From Bradyrhizobium nitroreducens (GTDB lineage: Bacteria; Pseudomonadota; Alphaproteobacteria; Rhizobiales; Xanthobacteraceae), in the NCBI RefSeq assembly GCF_002776695.1, contig NZ_LFJC01000003.1, positions 4,152,145 to 4,216,144 on the forward strand: DNA of 64,000 nucleotides, in the 5' to 3' direction. The position numbers and the translations under genes are program-made. The notes beneath the pieces are model-generated. The model was not told where the DNA came from, ran no database searches, and saw nothing but the letters and a program-made list of their open reading frames with translations. Of this stretch, positions 55,668 through 64,000 are shown one piece after another; within the stretch, counting starts at the first letter, position 1, and every line of letters begins with the position of its first letter.

Positions 55668-56921
55668 TCATTCAAGCTCCGCGCCGCGCCGCTCGGGGAC
55701 AAGCGCGAGCAGCGCTACGACATCGAGCAGGTAGAGCAGCGCCAGAGCAGCGATCGCCGTCGGAAAGCCGTAGGACGCGCTGATCATGCCGACCACCAGC
55801 GGACCGAAGCCGGCGACCGCGCGACCGATATTGAAGAACACGTTTTGCGCGGTCGCCCGCGAGGCGGTCGGATAGAGCTCGCTCATCAGCGCGCCATAGC
55901 CGCCGAGCATGCCGTTGACGAAGAAGCCCATCACGGCTCCGCCGACCAACAGCGCCGTTGCCGCGGTCAACTGCGAATAGACCGTCACCATGAAGGCCGC
56001 GCCCAGCATGTAGACCAGGAACGCAGGGCGTCGGCCGAAGCGATCGGCCGCATGACCAAACAGAAAGATGCCGAGCGCCATGCCGGCAATGGTGACGGAA
56101 GTCCAGATCGCCGATTGGGTGAGGCCATAGCCGAACCGCGTCGAGAGATAATTCGGCAGCCAGATCATGATGCCGTAATAGCCGAAATTCTGCACCGAAC
56201 AGAGGATGACCATCGCCAGGCTGATTTTCGCCGTCTGTCTGTCGGCCACCAGCGCGCGAAGCGAGGCGATGGCGTCCGTCGTCGTGCCTCTCCGTGCCAG
56301 GAAGATGTCCGGCTCATGCAGCCTGCGTCGGATCACATAGGCAGCGAGAGCCGGAAACAAACCAAGCGCGAACATGCCGCGCCAGCCGATGAGGGGCAGG
56401 AGCAGCGGCGTCACCAGCGCCGCAGTGAGCACACCGAATTGCCAGCCGAGACCGACATAAGAGGTCGCTCGCGCCCGCTTGTCCGACGGCCAGGCCTCGG
56501 CGACCAGCGCCATGCCGATGCCGAATTCGCCGCCGAGCCCGACGCCTGCGATGGCTCGGTAGATCATGAGATCCCAATAGCCCTGAGCCAACGCGCATAG
56601 TCCGGTGAAGACCGCGAACAGAACGATGCTCCAGGTCAGGACGCGGACCCGCCCGAGCCGGTCAGACAACAGGCCGAATATGAAGCCGCCGAGCACCGCG
56701 CCGACCAGCGTTGCAGTCACCAGCGAGGCGGCCTGCGGCTGCGTCAGATGAAGATCTTTCGAAATCGCCGTCAGCATGAAACCAAGGATGAGAAGATCGA
56801 ACCCATCCATGCCGTAGCCCAGCGCAGATCCCCACAGTGCCCGGCGCGCATCAGCGCCGACGTCAGTGCTTCGGCTCGAAAGCGGCTGCGCTTCAGCCGT
56901 GGTGAGACCGGCGTCCTGCAT
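55668..56921 (-). CDS. MFS transporter
   Basis: The 417-aa protein has twelve transmembrane helices and the MFS loop motif GLLSDRLGRVRVL (~85-97), repeated as GHAADRFGRRPAFL in the second half. The sequence GYGMDGFDLLILGFML is typical of the aromatic acid/H+ symporter (AAHS) or sialate-type subfamilies. It could import an aromatic or carboxylic acid, but no catabolic gene is directly beside it. Confidence 0.9.
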   Translation of the reverse strand: MQDAGLTTAEAQPLSSRSTDVGADARRALWGSALGYGMDGFDLLILGFMLTAISKDLHLTQPQAASLVTATLVGAVLGGFIFGLLSDRLGRVRVLTWSIVLFAVFTGLCALAQGYWDLMIYRAIAGVGLGGEFGIGMALVAEAWPSDKRARATSYVGLGWQFGVLTAALVTPLLLPLIGWRGMFALGLFPALAAYVIRRRLHEPDIFLARRGTTTDAIASLRALVADRQTAKISLAMVILCSVQNFGYYGIMIWLPNYLSTRFGYGLTQSAIWTSVTIAGMALGIFLFGHAADRFGRRPAFLVYMLGAAFMVTVYSQLTAATALLVGGAVMGFFVNGMLGGYGALMSELYPTASRATAQNVFFNIGRAVAGFGPLVVGMISASYGFPTAIAALALLYLLDVVALLALVPERRGAELE

Positions 56922-56967
56922 CTGGCTCTCGTTTTCCTCCCGGCACCGATCCCTTCGCCTGCCGGCG

Positions 56968-57932
56968 TCAGGCCAAATGACACGCCACGAAGTGCCCGCC
57001 CGCCCCTTCCTTCAGCACGGGCGCACTTTCGGCGCAGCGCGGCTGGGCGATCGGACAGCGGGTGTGGAAATGGCACCCGGACGGCGGCTTCATCGGACTC
57101 GGCACGTCACCCTTGAGGCGGATGCGCTCACGCTTGAGTTTTGGATCGGGCACCGGCACCGCCGACAGCAACGCCCTGGTGTAGGGATGCTGCGGATTGC
57201 GGTAGAGATCGCTGGCCTTCGCCAGCTCGACGATGCGGCCGAGATACATCACCGCGACGCGGTCGGAGATGTGCTCGACCACAGAGAGGTCGTGCGCGAC
57301 GAAGAGATAGGTGAGGTTCAGCTCGGCCTGGAGATCTTCCAGCAGGTTGATGACCTGGGCCTGGATCGACACGTCGAGTGCCGAGACCGGCTCGTCGCAG
57401 ACGATCAGCTTCGGCTCGACCGCGAGTGCCCGCGCGATCACGATGCGCTGGCGCTGACCGCCGGAGAACTCGTGCGGGTAGCGCCGCATGTGCTCGGCCT
57501 TGAGTCCGACCTTGACCAGCAGGCTGGCGACACGCTCTTCGCGCTCCTTGGCCGAGGAGCCGAGCTTGTGGATGATCAGCGCCTCGCCGAGGATCGCACC
57601 GACCGTCATGCGCGGATTGAGCGAGGCGAACGGGTCCTGGAACACCAGTTGCATGTTCCGCCGCATCGCCCGCAGATCGTCGCCGCCAAGCTTGCGCACG
57701 TCCTGGCCGTCGAAAGTGACCTCGCCGTCGGTCGGCTCGATCAGGCGCAGCACGCAGCGCCCCGTGGTCGACTTGCCGCAACCGGATTCGCCGACGAGAC
57801 CGAGCGTCTCGCCGCGATTGACCGAGAACGACACGCCGTCGACCGCATAGACGGTCCCGACCTGGCGCGACAGCAGGCCGCCGAGCACGGGGAAATGTTT
57901 CTTCAGGCCGCTGACGCGCAGCAGGGGTTCGC

Positions 57933-57936
<4 letters not shown>
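56968..57936 (-). CDS. Peptide-type ABC transporter ATP-binding protein (DppF-like)
   Basis: The 322-aa protein has Walker A GESGCGKST (~50), Q-loop LVFQDPF, signature FSGGQRQR, Walker B LIVCDEP and switch His VAHD. It ends with an oligopeptide-specific C-terminal domain with CHFHTRCPIAQPRC. It is the last gene of the operon; its ATG overlaps the stop of the upstream ATPase by 4 nt. Confidence 0.95.
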
Positions 57937-58927
<991 letters not shown>

Positions 58928-58928
<1 letters not shown>

Positions 58929-59845
58929 CAGATCACCCGTCGCGCATCGAGCGCGTCCCGCAGACCGTCGCCGATGAAGTTGATCGCGACCACCGCGATG
59001 AAGATCGCGCCGCCCGGAAACAGCGCCCAATGCGGGCCGATGTCGAGAAAGTCCTTGGCATCATAGAGCAGCCGGCCCCAGGTCGGCGTATCCGGCGGGA
59101 AACCGAGGCCGAGGAAGGACAGTGTCGATTCCGCGATGATCGCGGCGGCAACGTCGATGGTGCCGGCGATGATCACCGGGCCGAGCGCATTGGGCAGGAT
59201 ATGCCGCACCACCTGCCGCACCGGGCTGGCGCCGAGCGCCCGCGCAGCCTCGACGAACTCCTTCTCGCGGATCGACAGGAACTGGGCGCGCACGAGCCTC
59301 GCGACCGGCATCCAGCGCAGGCCGCCGATCACCAGCACGATCAGGATGAAGATGCCGCCTTCGGGCCCGAACACCTGCTTCAGCCCGTCGCGGAACAGAT
59401 AGATCAGCAGCAGCAGCAGCGGCAGCTGCGGCAGCGACAGGAACAGGTCGGTGAGCCACATCAAGCCGTGCCCGAGCGCACCGCGCGACATGCCGGCGAG
59501 CGCGCCGATCAGCGTGCCGATGAAGACCGAGACCAGCATCGCGGCGAGGCCGACCGCGAGCGAGATGCGGCCGCCATAGATCATGCGCGCCAGGATGTCC
59601 TGACCGAGATCGTCGGTGCCGAAGGGATGGGCGAGCGAGGGCCCTTGCAGGCCCGCGACGATGTCGATGTCGCTCATCTTCACACGCCAGAGGAAGGGCC
59701 CGAGCAAGACGGCGAGAATGAGAACAAGCAGCAAGAAGGCGCTGACCACGGCGAGCTTGTGGCGGCTATAGCGCCGCCACGTCTCGCGCCAGGGCGAATA
59801 GACGCGCCGCTCAGCGGAAGGAGATGCGAGGGTCAAGCCAGCCAT
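58928..59845 (-). CDS. Peptide-type ABC transporter permease (DppC-like)
   Basis: The 305-aa inner-membrane protein has six helices (~30-52, ~90-112, ~128-148, ~210-232, ~255-275 as main segments) and the EAA loop near residue ~190 (EKEFVEAARALGASPVRQVV). It has the cytoplasmic N-terminal extension typical of DppC/OppC. It overlaps the upstream permease gene by 35 bp. Confidence 0.93.
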
Positions 59846-60770
59846 ACAGGATGTCCGCGATGAGATTGAACAGCACGACCAGGCACGCGAAGACGAAGGT
59901 GACGGCCATCACCACCGGCGTGTCGTTGGACAGGATCGAAGAGATCAGCAGCGAGCCGATGCCGGGGATGCGGAAGATCTGCTCGGTGACGATGGCGCCG
60001 CCGAACACCGCGGGGATCTGCAAGGCGATCAGCGTCACGACCGGGATCATGGCGTTGCGCATCACGTGCTTGACGATGACCTTGGCCTGGCCGAGGCCCT
60101 TGGCGCGCGCCGTGGTGACGTAGTCGAGCCGGATCACGTCCAGCATCGCCGAGCGCACGAAGCGCGTCATCGACGCCGCCTGGAACAGGCCGAGCACGGC
60201 CACCGGCATGATCGCCTGGCGGATCATTTCGAGCACCCAGCGGATGCCGGTCGCCTTGATGTCGGTGGTGTAGACGAACGGCAGCCAGTCCAGCGTGACC
60301 GAGAAGATCAGGATGAACAGGATGCCAGTGAAGAAGGTCGGCAGCGAGAAGCCGACGAAGGCGAGCGTGTTGGCGATCTGGTCGAACAGCGAGTACGGCT
60401 TGGTCGCGGCATATACGCCGACCGGGATCGCGATCAGCAGCGCGAGGATCTGCGCCGAGCCGATCACAAAGAGCGTGGTCGGCAGGCGCTGCAGGATCAG
60501 CTTGTCGACGTCCATCCGGCTGACGAAGGAGAAGCCCCAGTCGCCGTGCAGCATGGCGTTGAGCCAGTGGACGTAACGGAGGTAGATCGGGTCGTCGAGG
60601 CCGAACTTGGCCCGAAGTGCGGCCTGCACTTCGGGCGGGACGTTCGGGTTCGTCGCCAGTTCGGAGAAGGGATCGCCGGGCGCTAGCGCCAGCACGAAGA
60701 ACAGCACGGCCGAGATTCCGAGCAGGCTCGGAATCGCGATCAGCAGGCGACGCAGGACATACTGACTCAT
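59811..60770 (-). CDS. Peptide-type ABC transporter permease (DppB-like)
   Basis: The 319-aa protein begins MSQYVLRRLLIAIPSLLGIS, the usual DppB/OppB start. It has the periplasmic domain between TM1 and TM2, and the EAA loop (YVTTARAKGLGQAKVIVKHV). It pairs with the DppC-like permease. It starts 30 nt after the binding-protein stop. Confidence 0.94.
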   Translation of the reverse strand: MSQYVLRRLLIAIPSLLGISAVLFFVLALAPGDPFSELATNPNVPPEVQAALRAKFGLDDPIYLRYVHWLNAMLHGDWGFSFVSRMDVDKLILQRLPTTLFVIGSAQILALLIAIPVGVYAATKPYSLFDQIANTLAFVGFSLPTFFTGILFILIFSVTLDWLPFVYTTDIKATGIRWVLEMIRQAIMPVAVLGLFQAASMTRFVRSAMLDVIRLDYVTTARAKGLGQAKVIVKHVMRNAMIPVVTLIALQIPAVFGGAIVTEQIFRIPGIGSLLISSILSNDTPVVMAVTFVFACLVVLFNLIADILYGWLDPRISFR

Positions 60771-60799
60771 GGGGAAATATCCCGATTACGCCCGCGTGA

Positions 60800-62590
60800 T
60801 CACGCCTCCCGGTACCAGTCGAACAGGTTGTCGGTTTCGTTGGCCCAGCCGCTGATGATACAGACGAGGTTATTGGCTGCGGCTTCCACCTTGAGGCGAT
60901 GCTGCACGGGGATGAACACGACCTCCTGGATCAGGAGGTCATTGGCCTTGATGTAGAGCTCGGCGCGCTTGATCGGGTCCATTTCGCCCTCAGCCGCTGC
61001 GATGATCGCATCATAGTCCTTGTTGACCCAGCGCGGATAATTCGTGCCCTGCCACTTGTTTTCCTTGGTCGCCACCCTGTCCGACGTGTAGCGGCGCATG
61101 TGCTGCGACGGATCCGGCTGGCTCATCGGGATCTGGAACATCTCCAGGTCCGCGTAGAACTTCGGATAGGTGTCGGGATTGCCGACGTCCGAGGAGAAGA
61201 ACACCGAGGCGACGACTGATTTGAGTTCGACTTCGATGCCGGCCTTCTGGCAAGCCTGCTTGACGATGGCCTGGGTCTTCTGGCGCGGGCCGTTGATCGA
61301 GGTCTGGTACAGAAGCTTCAGCTTCTTGCCGTCCTTTTCGCGGATGCCGTCCGCGCCCGGCTTCCAGCCGGCGTCGTCGAGGAGTTTCGCCGCCTTCTCG
61401 ACGTTGAATTCCCAGGTGTTGTTCTTGGACACGAACTTCTCGGGCCCGTTCAGGAAATTGGCGGTGGTGCGGCCGGCGCGGCCGTAGATCGCCTTCTTGA
61501 CCGACTCGCGATCGACCAGCATCGCAAGCGCCTTGCGCACGGCCGGGTCGGAGAACAGCGGGTGCTTGGTCTTCATCGAGGAGCGCTCGCCATCGACCTC
61601 GGTATTGGGGTCGGTGAAATTGAGCGCGATGAACTCGGTGTCGCCGCCCACGGCGTAGACGGCCTTGCCCTTGCCGCCCTTCTCCAGGCGCAGCAGCACA
61701 TCGTCTTCGACCTGGATGTTATAGCCGAAATCGTATTCGCCGGTCTGGATCACCGCGCGCGCGGCCGAAACGGCGTCGCCGCCGCCCTTCATTTCGAGCG
61801 TGTCGAAGTAGGGGCGGTTCGGCATGTGGTAATCGGGATTGATCACGCCGCGCACGAGATCGCCGGGCTTGAACTCCACGAATTTGTAGGGACCGGTGCC
61901 GACCGGCGACAGGTTGTTCGGAGCCTCGCGGGATTTGGCGCCTTTGTAGTCCGCAAAAAGATGCTTGGGGATGATGGTATTGGGAGCGCCGACGAAAGCA
62001 TCGGCCCAGAAGGGCGTCGGCTTGTTGAAGACGATGCGCACCGTGAGATCGTCGATCTTCTCGACCTTGATGTCGCGATAGGTGCCGATGGTGACGGCTG
62101 CGGTCGCGGGATCGCTGGCGTATTCCCAGTTGAACACGACGTCGTCGGCGGAGAACGGCTTGCCATCGTGCCATTTGACGCCGGGCTTGAGCTTCCAGGT
62201 CACCGATTTGCCGTCAGCGGCGAGCCCGCCATTCTGGAGCGAGGGAATCTCCGCCGCCAGAACCAGCTTCATGTTGCCTTCGGGATCCCAGGACGCGAGC
62301 GGTTCGTAGAACAGGCGCGAGCCGTCCTGGTCCTTGGTGCCGGTGGCGAAATGCGGATTGAGCAGGGTCGGGCCCTGCCACCACAGCAGCTTCAGCGCAC
62401 CGCCGCCGCCACGCTTGGTCGGCTTGTAGGTCGAGGCGCCCTCGGCCATGGCGACGCCGCCGAGCGCGAGGATCTGGTTGGCGAGGGGCGCGGTGAGACC
62501 GACCGCGGCCATGCGCTTGATGAAGGCGCGGCGATCCATCCGCCCGTCCTTCACCTGACCGATCATCGAACGCAGTTCTTTATCCAGCAT
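60800..62590 (-). CDS. Peptide-type ABC transporter substrate-binding protein, Tat-exported
   Basis: The 596-aa protein belongs to the SBP_bac_5 (DppA/OppA) family. Typical segments are WKLKPGVKWHDGKPFSADDV, SPVGTGPYKFVEF and HPLFSDPAVRKALAMLVDRE. The N-terminus carries a twin-arginine signal, MDRRAFIKRM (R20-R21), followed by a hydrophobic stretch to ~Ala48. So it is exported folded through Tat, unlike most DppA proteins. The ATG at 62590 has GGGGGA upstream. It is the operon's first transport gene. Confidence 0.93.
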   Translation of the reverse strand: MLDKELRSMIGQVKDGRMDRRAFIKRMAAVGLTAPLANQILALGGVAMAEGASTYKPTKRGGGGALKLLWWQGPTLLNPHFATGTKDQDGSRLFYEPLASWDPEGNMKLVLAAEIPSLQNGGLAADGKSVTWKLKPGVKWHDGKPFSADDVVFNWEYASDPATAAVTIGTYRDIKVEKIDDLTVRIVFNKPTPFWADAFVGAPNTIIPKHLFADYKGAKSREAPNNLSPVGTGPYKFVEFKPGDLVRGVINPDYHMPNRPYFDTLEMKGGGDAVSAARAVIQTGEYDFGYNIQVEDDVLLRLEKGGKGKAVYAVGGDTEFIALNFTDPNTEVDGERSSMKTKHPLFSDPAVRKALAMLVDRESVKKAIYGRAGRTTANFLNGPEKFVSKNNTWEFNVEKAAKLLDDAGWKPGADGIREKDGKKLKLLYQTSINGPRQKTQAIVKQACQKAGIEVELKSVVASVFFSSDVGNPDTYPKFYADLEMFQIPMSQPDPSQHMRRYTSDRVATKENKWQGTNYPRWVNKDYDAIIAAAEGEMDPIKRAELYIKANDLLIQEVVFIPVQHRLKVEAAANNLVCIISGWANETDNLFDWYREA

Positions 62591-62851
62591 GGTTGTCCCC
62601 CGTCTGGTTCCCATCGTGATGAAGACGGTCGACAAGAGCGGCCGCCCAATTTGCTGGCAGTAGATGGCACACCGAATGGGGGGCGCGTCAACTGGGACCG
62701 TGTGTATGCAAACGGTCTTCTGGCTGTCTGTTGGGCAAAACCGTGTTCTGCAGCCCATCTGTTCGGCAATCCAGCATCAAAACATGCCGGATTGCACGCT
62801 GCACTGCGGAAAATTTGTTCGTGGGATCAGACGAAGTATCGAGGCGAAATT

Positions 62852-64000
62852 CTACGCCACGGACATGGTGAGCGGCGGCTCGACGTGATCCGGCAGCGGA
62901 CAGACATACGGTGTCCTCGCCGTCCGCTTCTTCAGGTCGGCCTTCGCCGCCTTGATCAGCTCCGGATCCGTCAGCGCCTTGATGCCGAGACCGGCCATCG
63001 CCTTGGCCGCCTGCACCATGGCCTTGTGGGCGTGCGAACTCTTACCCTGCGCCACCACCTGCCAGGTGTGGAAGGGCGTGCCGATTGCAACTGTGGGTGC
63101 GTGCACCTGCACGGTCGGCACCACCCAGCTGACGTCGCCGACGTCGGTCGAACCGACCAGCGGGTTGCGCTTGGCATCGAGCGGCACCAGGAAATCGGCC
63201 AGCGGCCTATCCGTCGGCTCCATGCCGATCGCGTAGTAGACGGACGCGATGTCCTTGTCGCTCAGCGTCGCGCGGATCTGGCTGGCAAAGCTCTTGTCCG
63301 CGTCATCGAAATGCGGCGGCCCGAGCTCTTCCATGACCCGGTGCAGTGCCTGTTCCAGCGGCGCGTTCGGCAGGATGTTGGAGACCGCGGAAATGATCTT
63401 CATCTCCACCTTGGTCTCGGTCATCAGCGCCGCGCCCTCCGCGATCTTGCTCACGCGCCCGACCAGCTCGTTCATGCCGGGCAGATCACGCGCGCGGATC
63501 GAATAGCGCACCCGCGCATGGGCCTGCACCACGTTCGGCGCGATGCCGCCGGTATCGAGCAGCGCATAGTGGACGCGCGCGTCGCTCGGCATGTGCTCGC
63601 GCATGTAGTTCACGCCGACATTCATCAATTCCACCGCGTCGAGCGCGGAACGGCCGAGATGCGGCGAGGCCGCCGCATGCGAGGTGCGGCCGGTGAAGAT
63701 GAAGTCCGCGCGCGTGTTGGCGAGCGAGGGCGTCACCGCGACTTCCCAGAAGCTGTGCGGATGCCAGGTGATGGCGATGTCGGCGTCCTCGAACGCGCCG
63801 GAACGCACCATGAAGGCCTTTGCGGCGCCGCCCTCTTCAGCCGGGCAGCCGTAATAGCGCACGCGGCCGGGCACCTTGTTCTCGGCGAGCCAATCCTTCA
63901 TGGCGGTCGCGGCGAGCAGTGCGGCGGAACCGAGCAGGTTGTGACCGCAGCCATGACCATGGCCGCCGGTTTCGACGGGGCGATGCTCGGCGACACCCGC
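62852..64000 (-). CDS. M20 family amidohydrolase (AbgB/PepT-like), partial at right edge
   Basis: The frame is open to the window edge; the real start lies beyond 64000. The visible 382 residues show the M20D signature GHGHGCGHN (~residues 13-21), the active-site pair PAEEGGAAK, and the dimerisation domain RTSHAAASPHLGRSALDAVEL. They also show the C-terminal metal ligand region SSHAHKAM. It resembles p-aminobenzoyl-glutamate hydrolase subunit B. An ATG at 63901 would remove the metal site and is not the start. It lies 261 bp upstream of the binding-protein gene in the same direction, so imported amide-linked compounds may be cleaved by it. Confidence 0.9.
   Translation of the reverse strand, partial: AGVAEHRPVETGGHGHGCGHNLLGSAALLAATAMKDWLAENKVPGRVRYYGCPAEEGGAAKAFMVRSGAFEDADIAITWHPHSFWEVAVTPSLANTRADFIFTGRTSHAAASPHLGRSALDAVELMNVGVNYMREHMPSDARVHYALLDTGGIAPNVVQAHARVRYSIRARDLPGMNELVGRVSKIAEGAALMTETKVEMKIISAVSNILPNAPLEQALHRVMEELGPPHFDDADKSFASQIRATLSDKDIASVYYAIGMEPTDRPLADFLVPLDAKRNPLVGSTDVGDVSWVVPTVQVHAPTVAIGTPFHTWQVVAQGKSSHAHKAMVQAAKAMAGLGIKALTDPELIKAAKADLKKRTARTPYVCPLPDHVEPPLTMSVA

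Overview
This 64 kb window is high-GC alphaproteobacterial chromosome, most probably Bradyrhizobium. The best evidence is a tlpA gene (34763-35428) whose product has the length, membrane anchor and WCVPC site of Bradyrhizobium japonicum TlpA, divergent from argH-lptM-lysA. A 1,489-nt 16S gene followed by tRNA-Ile and tRNA-Ala, a SAM-II riboswitch, and many long intergenic inverted repeats agree with this. Assignments rest on reading motifs and family resemblance; no database search was possible.

Layout. 1-2317: the left edge holds a minus-strand ribosomal operon (promoter, leader, 16S, tRNA-Ile, tRNA-Ala; 23S lies off the edge). 2318-8859: GC-rich spacer, an M23 envelope peptidase, a periplasmic beta-propeller protein, and a lower-GC two-gene island (lipoprotein plus a small protein with a possible degenerate lysozyme-like motif). 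8881-15300: clpB with its terminator, a MOSC protein, a secreted CHAP/TIGR02594-type protein, an alpha/beta hydrolase. 14634-19754: amino-acid biosynthesis, with metX-metW behind a SAM-II riboswitch/attenuator and, divergently, chorismate mutase-hisC-prephenate dehydrogenase. 19814-29790: envelope and division genes (DUF2125, ChaC-like, PlsC-like, YdcF, FtsEX, a zinc-ribbon protein, a receiver protein, a split DUF4175/TIGR02302 locus). 29969-43766: mixed metabolism (CMD-family protein, beta-hydroxyacid dehydrogenase, lysA-lptM-argH, tlpA, 3-hydroxybutyryl-CoA dehydrogenase, etfBA, cobalamin adenosyltransferase, BrkB, a hybrid kinase, GluQ-RS, an AlkA-type glycosylase).

43763-51596 is a probable catabolic cluster: a divergent LysR regulator over nitronate monooxygenase, a solute-binding protein, an acyl-CoA ligase, an FMO/Baeyer-Villiger-type monooxygenase and an NHL/amidating-lyase-like protein. 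51811-56921 holds an HNH protein, a GH16 glycosidase gene broken by an 8-bp duplication, a DMT exporter, dodecin, a HAD hydrolase and an MFS transporter. 56968-64000 is a peptide-type ABC uptake operon preceded by an M20 amidohydrolase that runs off the right edge.

Most points of interest are regulatory or structural: the attenuator before metX, an aminotransferase placed in the aromatic pathway, two EcfG-like promoters, several palindromic operator candidates, eleven intergenic inverted repeats of several families, the 8-bp tandem duplication in GH16, and the unexplained 7.2-8.9 kb pair.
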